64,000 nt of DNA, taken from positions 62,001 through 126,000 of the forward strand of contig DLAF01000067.1 in assembly GCA_002492725.1 (NCBI GenBank), written 5' to 3'. Positions 34,465-42,954 of the stretch are shown here, piece after piece (positions within the stretch are counted from its first letter, which is position 1; every line of letters starts with the position of its first letter). The notes beneath the pieces were generated by a model that was given only the letters and a program-made list of their open reading frames with translations, made no database searches and was not told the DNA's origin. The translations under genes and the position numbers were made by a program. This DNA comes from Lachnospiraceae bacterium UBA7054 (GTDB taxonomy: Bacteria > Bacillota > Clostridia > Lachnospirales > Lachnospiraceae).

Positions 34465-34530
34465 AAAAGCCACAGTAATCACTGCAGATTTTGCATTTCT
34501 TGCAAAACTGCTATGACAACTGTGGCTTTT
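34465..34530. terminator. Bidirectional terminator with an 11-bp outer and a long inner stem
   Basis: AAAAGCCACAG (34465-34475) pairs exactly with CTGTGGCTTTT (34520-34530). Inside it GCAG-A-TTTTGCA pairs with TGCAAAACTGC with a single bulge. T-rich ends on both strands serve the plus-strand gene before it and the minus-strand DUF2164 gene that converges on it. Confidence 0.8.
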
Positions 34531-34567
34531 ATAAAAATAACTTTACTTTTTCATTTTATATTCCAGT

Positions 34568-34807
34568 CTATCTTATATCTTTGTACAGCGCATAATAATC
34601 CGTTTCCATATTATCGGCATACCTGCCAAAGAACTGTTTCGCATCATCCAGCGCCTTGTTATAAATTCGGTTCCCCAGCATCTCCTGAAAAAAGTCCAGA
34701 ATCTTCCCCGTTCCGATCACGCCCAGCTCCAGCTCATGCTCTTCCCGGAAAAAGGCCGCGATCTCATCACACATCCGTGCCCTATCTTTCTCGTCAAAAT
34801 TGTCCAC
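34568..34807 (-). CDS. DUF2164 family small protein
   Basis: A 79-residue acidic protein. FFREEHELELGVIGTGKILDFFQEMLGNRIYNKALDDAKQFF matches the DUF2164 pattern (E-E-x-E-L-E-x-G ... L-x-F-F ... G-x-x-I-Y-N-x-x-x-x-D-A). The biochemical role of DUF2164 is unknown. The start is GTG with AAAGGAG nine bases upstream. It follows the aminotransferase gene by 24 bases and is the last gene of that transcript before the bidirectional terminator. Confidence 0.8.
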   Translation of the reverse strand: MDNFDEKDRARMCDEIAAFFREEHELELGVIGTGKILDFFQEMLGNRIYNKALDDAKQFFGRYADNMETDYYALYKDIR

Positions 34808-34831
34808 GCTCCCGTTCTCCTTTCCGCACCT

Positions 34832-35962
34832 TTAAAACAGCTCCTTCACTGTACGGATAATCGCCTCCATGTCCTCGTCCGTGTTCTTAATGTCACTGGG
34901 CAGACACAGTCCCCGCGCAAATACCTCTTCGCCCACGCTGCTGCCATCCTCCCCGTGGGCAAAGAAATCACACGCCGCAAAAACAGGCTGCATGTGCATG
35001 GGTTTCCAGATTGGTCTGCTTTCCGCGTTACATTTTTCCTGTAAAGCGTCCATAACCATATCGGGTGTTATTTTACTATTCTTCACAATAGTCATGCAGG
35101 AGAGCCAATTGTTCGCATCCCCCTTATCGTTCATGGGATTCATCGAAATCGCAGGAACATCCGCAAAAGCAGCCTGATACTGTTCATAAATCGCCTTCTT
35201 TTTCGCCTTATGTTCCTCCAGATGCAGAAGCTGCCCTCTGCCGATCCCCGCCGTCACGTTGCTCATGCGGTAATTATAGCCGATCTGCGAATGCTGGTAA
35301 TGTCTCGCAGGATCTCTGGCCTGCGTCGCCAAAAAGGTGACTTTCTTCGCCGCTTCCTCCTCCGCCGAGACAAACATACCGCCTCCCGATGTGGTGATAA
35401 TCTTATTACCGTTAAAGGAATAGATCCCGTATTTCCCGAAAGTACCCGTATACCGCCCTTGATAGGTGCTGCCAAGAGATTCCGCCGCATCCTCAATCAG
35501 CGGTGTGCCGTGCGCTGTACAGATTTCCATGATCTCGTCAAGCTTCGCGGGCGTGCCGTAAAGATGCACGCAGATCACCGCCTTGGGGTGCGGGTATTTT
35601 TCATAGGCCCGCTCAAGCGCCTGCGGAGACATATTCCAGGTGTCCGGCTCCGCGTCGATAAACACGGGCGTGCCGTTTTCATATACGATCGGGTTGCAGG
35701 AGGCGGAAAACGTCAAATCAGAAACAAACACAATATCCCCCTGTTTCACATGAAGAAGCCGCAGCGCCATATGGATCGCCGCCGTTCCGGAAGACAATGC
35801 CGCCGCATGGCCGCAGCCCGTATATTCCTCCATTTCCTTCTCGAAAGCATTCACATTGGGACCAAGCGGCGCCACCCAGTTTGTATCAAAAGCCTCCTGC
35901 ACATACCTTTGTTCCTCCCCGTGCATCGTCGGGGAAGAGAGGTAAATTCTTTTCTTATCCAT
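34832..35962 (-). CDS. DegT/DnrJ/EryC1 aminotransferase (PglE-like)
   Basis: A PLP-dependent sugar aminotransferase of 377 residues. Lys187 in YSFNGNKIITTSGGG holds the cofactor; LSSGTAAIHMAL, DLTFSASCNPIVY and LIEDAAESLGS are the other standard blocks. The MSPQALERAYEKYP and HYQHSQIGYNYRMSNVTAGIGRGQL segments resemble PglE, which aminates C4 of UDP-4-keto-6-deoxy-GlcNAc to give a 2-acetamido-4-amino sugar. The PglF-like dehydratase directly upstream would supply that ketone. GGAGG lies five bases before the chosen ATG, 15 codons inside a longer frame. No left-handed beta-helix acetyltransferase (PglD) lies beside it. Confidence 0.92.
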   Translation of the reverse strand: MDKKRIYLSSPTMHGEEQRYVQEAFDTNWVAPLGPNVNAFEKEMEEYTGCGHAAALSSGTAAIHMALRLLHVKQGDIVFVSDLTFSASCNPIVYENGTPVFIDAEPDTWNMSPQALERAYEKYPHPKAVICVHLYGTPAKLDEIMEICTAHGTPLIEDAAESLGSTYQGRYTGTFGKYGIYSFNGNKIITTSGGGMFVSAEEEAAKKVTFLATQARDPARHYQHSQIGYNYRMSNVTAGIGRGQLLHLEEHKAKKKAIYEQYQAAFADVPAISMNPMNDKGDANNWLSCMTIVKNSKITPDMVMDALQEKCNAESRPIWKPMHMQPVFAACDFFAHGEDGSSVGEEVFARGLCLPSDIKNTDEDMEAIIRTVKELF

Positions 35963-36000
35963 GATTTCCTCCTCGTCGGAGCGCTTTTTGCGGAGTACGC

Positions 36001-36023
36001 GAGCCAAATTTCAGATTTGGCTC
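36001..36023. other. Perfect stem-loop 1 of 3, 9 bp
   Basis: GAGCCAAAT, loop TTCAG, ATTTGGCTC. First of three consecutive hairpins in the 115-base gap between the dehydratase and aminotransferase genes. Confidence 0.85.
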
Positions 36024-36031
36024 TGCGATTC

Positions 36032-36058
36032 CGAGTTTGTGGCTCCGACACAAACTCG
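36032..36058. other. Perfect stem-loop 2 of 3, 10 bp
   Basis: CGAGTTTGTG, loop GCTCCGA, CACAAACTCG. No T-run follows on either strand. Confidence 0.85.
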
Positions 36059-36060
36059 CG

Positions 36061-36095
36061 ATGGAAAAATCAGCACTTCAGTGTGATTTTTCCAT
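36061..36095. other. Stem-loop 3 of 3, 12 bp plus inner CAC/GTG
   Basis: ATGGAAAAATCA pairs with TGATTTTTCCAT; after one bulged base CAC pairs with GTG around loop TTCA. The last codons and stop of the dehydratase gene form one arm, as at the end of the sugar transferase gene. Confidence 0.85.
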
Positions 36096-37970
36096 CTTCT
36101 GACCCTCCTCATAGTGGTACGTCGGCACGATCTTTTGAATCAACGGCCGAATATCGGAGTTTTCGATCTGACACTCATCCTTCAACTCCTTCAGCTGCGC
36201 AAAAAATTCATGCTCGTCCAATTCGATCGGCTTGCCGATATGAATCATTCTGTTCGCCGTCTCTTTCATACCCTCCTCGTCCATGAGAAGTTCCTCATAG
36301 AGCTTCTCTCCGGGACGAAGGCCCGTAAACTCAATCTTGATATCCTCCCCCACACGAAAACCCGAAAGTTTGATCAGGTTTTCCGCCAGTGTAAGGATTT
36401 TCACCGGCTCACCCATATCCAGAACGAAGATTTCTCCGCCCTTTGCGTAAGCGCCCGCCTGCAGCACCAGGGAAACCGCCTCCGGGATGGTCATAAAATA
36501 ACGTATGATATCCGGGTGGGTTACCGTGACCGGGCCGCCGGCCGCAATCTGCTTGCGAAAGAGCGGAATCACGCTGCCGTTGCTGCCAAGGACATTGCCA
36601 AAGCGCACGGCCACAAACTCTGTCTCATAATGCTTATCAAAGGTCTGTATGATCATCTCACAGATGCGCTTGCTGGCCCCCATAATATTCGTGGGATTGA
36701 CCGCCTTGTCGGTGGAGATCATAACAAAACGCCTTACCCCGCTCATGGCCGCCGCCTGCGCCGTCTTGAAGGTTCCAAAAACATTGTTCTTAATGGCCTC
36801 CGTAGGACTGTCCTCCATCAGCGGCACATGCTTGTGCGCCGCCGCATGATAAACGATATCCGGTTTATATTTTGAAAAGATATAGTTCATCCTGTTGGTA
36901 TTTCTCACGGAAGCAATCAGTACCACCAGATCCAGCTCCGGGAAATTCGACTTTAACTCCTGCTGCACGTCATAGACGGAATTTTCATAAATATCAACAA
37001 TCACCAGCTGTCTCGGCCTGTGCGTTGCAATCTGTCTGCAAAGCTCACTGCCGATGGAGCCGCCGCCTCCCGTGACAAGAACAACCTTTCCCTGCACATA
37101 GCCGAGAATAGAATCCATATCTACGGTAATGGGATCTCTGCCAAGAAGATCCTCCACCTCCACATCCCGCAGTTTGCTGATATTCACCTCGCCATTCACG
37201 AGCTGATACATCCCCGGAAGAGAACGGAGCTTACAGTTGGTATCTTTACAAATCTCCAAAATATTGCGAATTTCCAGCCTGGACGCGGAGGGCATGGCAA
37301 CAATGATCTCGTCCACATCGTAGACATCGGCGCACTCCACGATCTTTTCCCGACCGCCGACCACCTTGATGCCCTGAATATAGCGGCCCCATTTCCCCTT
37401 ATCATCGTCGATGATACACTTGATGACCATAGTGGAAAAATTGCTGTTTACGATCTCCTTGATAATGACATTAGCCGCCTCACCGGCACCGATCACCATC
37501 ACGGAAATCTTGTTTTTCTTATTCTGTTGTTTATGCTTTAGGCTGCGGAAAAAGCGATAAGAAAAACGGCTGGCAAAGATACAAACCACCAGAACCGCCA
37601 GATAGGCGGGGTAGTAGCTTCTCGGCACCGCCTGCGCAGTGATCTTGAAAAACTGCAGACCAATCCCGTCCGCCAGCGTAGAAAGCGTGCAGGCCACCAC
37701 AATGTTCTGCAGCTCGGTCTCGCCCGCAAACGCCCAGAGACTGCTGTAGAGGCGCATTGCATAAAAGATAACCAGCGTAGCCAGGATGTTTAGGGGCAGC
37801 ATCCGCTCGATCGGGCGCATAAAGTGTTTCGGAATCAAATCCAAATGAAAGTCATAGCGCCACAGGATCGCAATATAACTTGCCAGCACCACGCTGATCA
37901 CATCATACAGGATCAGGCAGATCCGTCTGTAAAATAACTTTACGTTAAAAATTTTTTTAGCTTTTTCCAT
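36078..37970 (-). CDS. Membrane-bound UDP-GlcNAc 4,6-dehydratase (PglF/CapD/WbpM-like)
   Basis: A 630-residue nucleotide-sugar dehydratase. Four membrane helices (about 15-135) precede a first Rossmann-like domain (VMVIGAGEAANV) and the catalytic domain with GGGGSIGS (301-308). The active site keeps STDK (419-422) and Met430-x3-Lys434, where a methionine replaces the usual tyrosine, as in PglF and WbpM. The product is UDP-2-acetamido-2,6-dideoxy-4-keto-hexose. It feeds the PglE-like aminotransferase directly downstream. The end of the coding region lies inside a stem-loop. The ribosome site is weak. Bacillosamine-, FucNAc- and legionaminate-type pathways all use this step. Confidence 0.93.
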   Translation of the reverse strand: MEKAKKIFNVKLFYRRICLILYDVISVVLASYIAILWRYDFHLDLIPKHFMRPIERMLPLNILATLVIFYAMRLYSSLWAFAGETELQNIVVACTLSTLADGIGLQFFKITAQAVPRSYYPAYLAVLVVCIFASRFSYRFFRSLKHKQQNKKNKISVMVIGAGEAANVIIKEIVNSNFSTMVIKCIIDDDKGKWGRYIQGIKVVGGREKIVECADVYDVDEIIVAMPSASRLEIRNILEICKDTNCKLRSLPGMYQLVNGEVNISKLRDVEVEDLLGRDPITVDMDSILGYVQGKVVLVTGGGGSIGSELCRQIATHRPRQLVIVDIYENSVYDVQQELKSNFPELDLVVLIASVRNTNRMNYIFSKYKPDIVYHAAAHKHVPLMEDSPTEAIKNNVFGTFKTAQAAAMSGVRRFVMISTDKAVNPTNIMGASKRICEMIIQTFDKHYETEFVAVRFGNVLGSNGSVIPLFRKQIAAGGPVTVTHPDIIRYFMTIPEAVSLVLQAGAYAKGGEIFVLDMGEPVKILTLAENLIKLSGFRVGEDIKIEFTGLRPGEKLYEELLMDEEGMKETANRMIHIGKPIELDEHEFFAQLKELKDECQIENSDIRPLIQKIVPTYHYEEGQKMEKSH

Positions 37971-38004
37971 AGTTTTTCGTTTTCTCTGCTTTACTTTGGT
38001 TGTA

Positions 38005-40518
38005 TTATGATCTGCTGTCCGTAAGAAGCGGCCCCATCGTCAAAAGCAGGCAAAAAGCGATGGGACAGCAGGGATGAAAAATCCACTCCGTAAGGCCTGC
38101 CACCGCAAACAGGACAAGGAGCGCCAGCGGAAACAGCGCGCATTCGCGATCCAGCCTGTGACGGCGGTAATAAAAAGCCGCCTGTATGAGGGTTCCAATG
38201 CCCAAAAGAAGAAACACCACCCCTACCGGAATTCCGTGGTCGTAAGCCACCTGCAGATAAATATTGTGCGCGTGAGCCAGATAATTGCCGTCTGTCTCCA
38301 TAACACCCATATCATCATGACCGCGGTTGTCCAACCTGTCATAGTATTGTTTAAAGATATACAATCTTCCGTTTGTATAGGATTCCTCTTCCTTCTCCTT
38401 AGCCGCCATATCCTCTGCGGAAGCTAGGAGGATCTTTCCACCCAGCTCCAGATAAGGGCTTCTGTAGTCGGAGGTTTCTTCCGCCTTGCTGAAAAAGAGA
38501 AACGCATTCAGGCACTTCTCCTCGGGAATCCCCAGCACCTTCATCTGGAAGGTCTGAATAAAGCGCTCTATCGTGATATAGTAATAGGAATCCATATCCC
38601 TGCCATGCAAAAGCTCCGAGGGAAACTCTTCAATCTCATGCGCGCTCACATCCGCCGCCACCGCAGGGATCGTCCGCTGCGCCGTAAAAACGACGGGAAA
38701 ACTGATCAGGACGGCGAGCGCCATCAGTCCCAAGGCCCGCAGAAGGCGGCGTCCTTTTTCCCGCAGAGAAAGCTCCTTCCCCGCAAAAAACGCCAGCGGG
38801 ATCACCACCACTGCCATTCCCAAAGACGCAAGATACCCCGTTCTTGAAAGGGTGAAGAGCAGATACATGGCTGAGACACCAAACAAAGCAAGTTCCTTGT
38901 AAACCCCTGCCAGATACGGCTTTCTCCGATAAGCATCCAAAAACTTTACAAACGCCGCACAAAATACCAGCGCCAGATACACCGCAGAAATCGTCACCGT
39001 GTGAAAATGGAAGGGGTAGCGGTAATACCGAAAATACATATAAGGTCTGTGCAGCAGGCAGAATCCGACCGTTCCCATAAAATGAAACAAAATCCCGTTT
39101 ACAATATTGCGCAGCAGAACCTCTTTCCTGATTCCCGCCGCCATCCGCAGATAGCAGAGGCTAAAGGCACAGACCAGAAAAATCGGCCACCCTCTTGTAT
39201 TACGGCGCAGGATGAGGAGGACAAAGAAAGTCCCCACCAAAAGGGCATACGGTACGGATATACCGTGAATCTCACGTTTCCATAAAATCCTCACGGTATT
39301 TAAAATCACCAGTCCCGCCAGAATGCCCGCCCAGACCGTAAGCTTCAAAGCGAGAAGTTCCTGCTCGCCCGGGCCTTCCTTTCCTGCCGCAATGCTGCCG
39401 TCTATCAACGCCGTAAGCGCATTTTTATAATATATCGGACCCATGGCTGCCGCCGCCACAGCGTAAAGTAGATTGCCGAGCCCAAAAATCTCTTTTTTCC
39501 GATAGGTCACGATCAGTGCAAGCGCAAAAAAGATCAGCGTCTGTCTGTAGGCCACCGTATGATGGATCTCATAGAGAGCGTTCATGTAGTTGCAGCACGC
39601 CCAAATGCCCCCCGCAAACATCAAAGACTGCAAATCACCGCGCCATCTTGCCTGCACGATCGCGAAAACCGTCCTGTCCGTGGCAATCCCCGTGCGGTCA
39701 TGGATTACCGCATAGAGCGCGGCCGCCACCAAAAGGAGCACGCCCGCCTCGTAAAAAGCAATGGAATAGTTATCTGTCGTAAACAAATGAAGCGGCCAGA
39801 CCGCTATCGTTGCCACCACACCTGCCGCAGCGATCAGCGGCACCAGAACAATGCGCATCGCCCGTTCCACGGTAAGCAGCGTATTCTTCTCGGGCCGTTT
39901 TTGATAATAACGCCCCGTTAACAGTGTCATCAGGATTGCCGCCGCAAGCACGACCACTAATGCAAGCAAGGTCTTTCCTTTGCGCAGCGGCACCTCATAG
40001 ACATAGTCCGCAACCATGCAGCGCTCCACATCCTCCACGCCGTCGTAGTAGACCGCGCCGATGTAGATATTGTAGCCTTCGCCCGCATTGCCGGCATATG
40101 CCACCCGAAATTCCGATTCCACGCCCTGAAGCAGGAAATAATAATCCCTGCCTACCTCGGTGTCGATATTTACCTGAATCCTGCAATAACCGGGAAGTTC
40201 CATCTCCCCGGTGTCTATGATCTGCTGCATAAGAGTCTGCATGGAACCGTCCCGCAGCACAAAATTAAATTTCTCTCCTTCCGTCCATTCCGCCAGATAA
40301 ATCTCGATTTCCTTTAATCTGTCATACTGCGCAATAAAACGCTGCTGCACCACCTTGCTGCTATTGACCGGTTCAGACAACGCGCTCTGCCGGTTGCCGC
40401 TCTCGGTGCGCACCTCCTCGTGAATGAGGCGAAACGGCCACAGGGTAAACAGGATGCACGCCGCCACAATCCATACGACGCCGCAGATTGCCTGTCTCTT
40501 GTTAATGATTCGATTCAT
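38005..40518 (-). CDS. O-antigen ligase/polymerase-like membrane protein (Wzy_C type)
   Basis: A very large membrane protein of 837 residues. One N-terminal helix (about 10-28) is followed by an external domain of about 160 residues, then twelve or so further helices. In the C-terminal half the long external loop contains SRTGYLA and later NYLAHAHNIYLQVAYDHGIP, where the His-x2-Asn-x2-Leu pattern is that of WaaL/Wzy_C proteins. These join lipid-linked glycan units to each other or to an acceptor outside the membrane. It is the only such protein in the window. AGAGGA lies five bases before the ATG. It follows the BlaI/ABC island and is followed by the dehydratase gene. Confidence 0.85.
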   Translation of the reverse strand: MNRIINKRQAICGVVWIVAACILFTLWPFRLIHEEVRTESGNRQSALSEPVNSSKVVQQRFIAQYDRLKEIEIYLAEWTEGEKFNFVLRDGSMQTLMQQIIDTGEMELPGYCRIQVNIDTEVGRDYYFLLQGVESEFRVAYAGNAGEGYNIYIGAVYYDGVEDVERCMVADYVYEVPLRKGKTLLALVVVLAAAILMTLLTGRYYQKRPEKNTLLTVERAMRIVLVPLIAAAGVVATIAVWPLHLFTTDNYSIAFYEAGVLLLVAAALYAVIHDRTGIATDRTVFAIVQARWRGDLQSLMFAGGIWACCNYMNALYEIHHTVAYRQTLIFFALALIVTYRKKEIFGLGNLLYAVAAAAMGPIYYKNALTALIDGSIAAGKEGPGEQELLALKLTVWAGILAGLVILNTVRILWKREIHGISVPYALLVGTFFVLLILRRNTRGWPIFLVCAFSLCYLRMAAGIRKEVLLRNIVNGILFHFMGTVGFCLLHRPYMYFRYYRYPFHFHTVTISAVYLALVFCAAFVKFLDAYRRKPYLAGVYKELALFGVSAMYLLFTLSRTGYLASLGMAVVVIPLAFFAGKELSLREKGRRLLRALGLMALAVLISFPVVFTAQRTIPAVAADVSAHEIEEFPSELLHGRDMDSYYYITIERFIQTFQMKVLGIPEEKCLNAFLFFSKAEETSDYRSPYLELGGKILLASAEDMAAKEKEEESYTNGRLYIFKQYYDRLDNRGHDDMGVMETDGNYLAHAHNIYLQVAYDHGIPVGVVFLLLGIGTLIQAAFYYRRHRLDRECALFPLALLVLFAVAGLTEWIFHPCCPIAFCLLLTMGPLLTDSRS

Positions 40519-40610
40519 GGGGTTCCTCTTTATCGCAATACACGCTTAAAAACTCACTGATTTTCCGCTTTCTTTCGTTGTCAGCACATTGCTGATGCTT
40601 TCACGCACCT

Positions 40611-40639
40611 AGTTTACCACAAAAGAATATTTTTTACAA
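40611..40639 (-). promoter_or_regulatory. Candidate promoter at the exit of the BlaI/ABC island
   Basis: On the minus strand TTGTAA, a 17-base spacer and TAAACT. The -35 box overlaps the stop codon of the ABC ATPase gene. It would restart transcription of the glycan genes to the left of the island. Confidence 0.4.
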
Positions 40640-41287
40640 CAAACGGCCGCCATCCGATAATTTACCATTGTCCATTTCGTATACTTTGTCACACAAAATC
40701 TGAATATCCTCTTTATTATGACTTGCCACAAGAATGGTACGCCCCTGTTCTTTCAGCGTAAGAAGCAGCTTCCGCATCTCCTCCACCCCTTGATGATCCA
40801 GCCCGTTCATGGGCTCATCCAGAATCAGAATCTTCTGTTCTTCCACAATAGCCTGCGCAATTCCAAGGCGCTGCTTCATGCCCATAGAAAATTTACCCAC
40901 CTTCTTTTTACCCGCACCCTCAAGTCCGACTATCTTCAACGCATCCAGAATTTGTTGTTTTCCTATCTTTCTTCTAATATCCGTGAGAAACTTCAGATTG
41001 CGGTAGGCATTATAATTAGCCAGAAATCCCGTTCCCTCTATGAGCATCCCCGTATCGGGAGCCATATCCATATCCTTGCCAATCTCCCTGCCACAGATAA
41101 GCACTCTGCCCTGCGTCGGTCGGATCAATCCACAGATACATTTAAACAGCATACTTTTCCCTGACCCGTTCCTTCCGATAATACCATAAATTTTGCCTTG
41201 TTCAAACACCACATTTATATCCTTTAATACCGACTGCTCCCGAAATGACTTACTCAGATGTTCCACTTCAATCATCACTTCACCCAT
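40634..41287 (-). CDS. ABC transporter ATP-binding protein
   Basis: A free-standing ABC ATPase of 218 residues. It has GRNGSGKS (38-45) as Walker A, a Q-loop near CGLIRPTQG, the signature as FSMGMKQRLGIAQAI, Walker B ILILDEPMNGLD and the switch histidine in SHNKE. The FSMGMKQR signature is usual in exporters of peptides and in LanF/BcrA-type immunity ATPases. The two membrane proteins encoded just upstream are the obvious permease partners, and a lipoprotein precedes them. I chose the ATG with GAAGGTG eight bases upstream. The transported molecule is unknown. Confidence 0.93.
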   Translation of the reverse strand: MGEVMIEVEHLSKSFREQSVLKDINVVFEQGKIYGIIGRNGSGKSMLFKCICGLIRPTQGRVLICGREIGKDMDMAPDTGMLIEGTGFLANYNAYRNLKFLTDIRRKIGKQQILDALKIVGLEGAGKKKVGKFSMGMKQRLGIAQAIVEEQKILILDEPMNGLDHQGVEEMRKLLLTLKEQGRTILVASHNKEDIQILCDKVYEMDNGKLSDGGRLL

Positions 41288-41329
41288 TTTCACATCACCT
41301 TCCACTTCCCCGGTCCGGCCGCTATGGTT

Positions 41330-42169
41330 CTATTCCTGTTCCGCTGCCTCCACCACTTCCAAATGTCTGCTCATCATTAAGATCATGAAACGTATAAAAA
41401 AGATCAAAATCAAAAGGACAGCCCATGTGAACCATATATAGGGCCGATCTTCCACCTTATTTTTCGTTACAGTCGTCAACTGCATCCATGTCACCGGAAA
41501 GACATAAATTCCCCACTTTCCCAGTCTCCATGCAGTTGTCACAATCAGAATCTCTCCTGTAACAATGCACATTCCGACCATTCTGGAAAAATACAAGCTG
41601 ATCCAGAATAATACCAGACAGAACAGATAGACCACCAGAATACCGGCAGCCATTGTAATCAGCACCGCCTCAACCGGCGTATAATCTAACATCATGGCGT
41701 AAGACGGAAAAATATTGATTGAAAAGCTAACCCCCGCATTCGTCTGCGCCAGCGTTCCGATAATCCTGCCCCACCCGCCCATGATCTGTAAGTACGGCAG
41801 ACACAGCAGAATACTGCCTGCATAAATAAAAACCATAAAGAAAATGCTGACCGCGAGCAGATAATTCATCTGTCCCTTCAGCCATGCCTTCTTCCCGCTT
41901 CTAATCATGATATATTTCACGGAGTGATCCATAAACGGTACATCCGCTATCAGAAAGAGAAAACTTAACAGCAATAGTAACAAAAGGCTGTTGTCTGTGA
42001 TCAGGCAGGGATATAGAAAAGGCGATATTTTTTCTCCGACCGTCCTGCAAAATATGCGAATTGGTGCAATGTAGATATCCAGAAAGAAAATTATGAAAAT
42101 CAGCGCCGCATAAAACCGTCCGGAAGTAAGCAGCACACTCCATTTATATTTTAATATTCTTAAAGCCAT
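41330..42169 (-). CDS. ABC transporter permease, second subunit
   Basis: A 279-residue membrane protein with six predicted helices and short loops, like BcrB/LanE/LanG permeases. No enzyme motif is visible. The start codon shares one base with the stop of the preceding permease gene (TAATG), and AAAGGAG stands before it. It is weakly similar in layout, not in sequence, to that permease. The gene ends 42 bases before the ATPase gene. The pair and the ATPase would form a heteromeric exporter or immunity pump. Confidence 0.75.
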   Translation of the reverse strand: MALRILKYKWSVLLTSGRFYAALIFIIFFLDIYIAPIRIFCRTVGEKISPFLYPCLITDNSLLLLLLLSFLFLIADVPFMDHSVKYIMIRSGKKAWLKGQMNYLLAVSIFFMVFIYAGSILLCLPYLQIMGGWGRIIGTLAQTNAGVSFSINIFPSYAMMLDYTPVEAVLITMAAGILVVYLFCLVLFWISLYFSRMVGMCIVTGEILIVTTAWRLGKWGIYVFPVTWMQLTTVTKNKVEDRPYIWFTWAVLLILIFFIRFMILMMSRHLEVVEAAEQE

Positions 42170-42954
42170 TAAAATTCTCCTTTTCGCACACGATCCGTCA
42201 GTACCTTCACAATAACACAACCCAGCAGAACATAACAGACACCGGCGAATCCGACCGCATAGAGAACGCTCCTCCCTTCATGCCCCATTACATTGTAAAA
42301 GATACTGAAAACCGACGCGATATTAAACTGATCCGGCAGTCGCATTACGCGAATGAAATAGGTATTGATAAAGTAAAACAGCACGATCGGGATACTGAGG
42401 GCCGTGATACAGCTAATCCTGAAGCATAAGATGCACAACATACTGCACAATGTCAGAATTGCCGCCAACAAAGCCGTCAATAAGATCGCACTAAAAAAGA
42501 AAAGCCCCGCGTGCCTTCCCGACAGCATCGGATAATTGCCGTTTGTCGTCATATTCAGATAGGCGCTGCCGCTATAATCAATCAACGGATATTTCAGCAC
42601 CAGCAGAAGAAGATAGAATCCTTTTCCCGCAAACATCGTCAGCAACGCCGACAGTATGCAGACCAGGATCTTAGATACGGCGTACTGCCTGATACCGCTT
42701 CTTAACACCATTTGAATCCAATACCTGTTTCTGAGCTCGTCAAGCATCATCCCCACACCCGGATAAGCGCAAAATACAAAAGTAATCAATATCATACTCC
42801 TGATATGGATTCCCTCAAACGCATAGAGCACATCAAGAATATACGCCATTTGCATTCCGGTGGCTGCAGCAGCTGCGGTCACGCCTGCCACGCCAAACAG
42901 GAAACGCCATGAAAGAAATGCTCTTCGCAGATCGTTTCTCAGAATTTTATCCAT
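42169..42954 (-). CDS. ABC transporter permease, first subunit
   Basis: A 261-residue membrane protein with six predicted helices. After a basic start (ILRNDLRRAF) comes a long external loop around residues 135-160 with a run of polar residues. Its ATG shares a base with the stop of the lipoprotein gene (TGATG), so lipoprotein, both permeases and ATPase are translated in series. In LanFEG systems a lipoprotein and two permeases protect a cell from its own antibacterial peptide; the gene order here is the same, but the sequences do not allow me to say that the function is. Confidence 0.72.
   Translation of the reverse strand: MDKILRNDLRRAFLSWRFLFGVAGVTAAAAATGMQMAYILDVLYAFEGIHIRSMILITFVFCAYPGVGMMLDELRNRYWIQMVLRSGIRQYAVSKILVCILSALLTMFAGKGFYLLLLVLKYPLIDYSGSAYLNMTTNGNYPMLSGRHAGLFFFSAILLTALLAAILTLCSMLCILCFRISCITALSIPIVLFYFINTYFIRVMRLPDQFNIASVFSIFYNVMGHEGRSVLYAVGFAGVCYVLLGCVIVKVLTDRVRKGEF

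Noticed and set aside
36001..36095. Triple hairpin as transcription terminator
   Set aside because: No T-run follows on either strand and both neighbours read in the same direction with a good ribosome site after the hairpins.
35210..36286. Plus-strand open frame of 358 codons
   Set aside because: Antisense to the aminotransferase and the end of the dehydratase gene and runs through the three hairpins; no domain or start signal.
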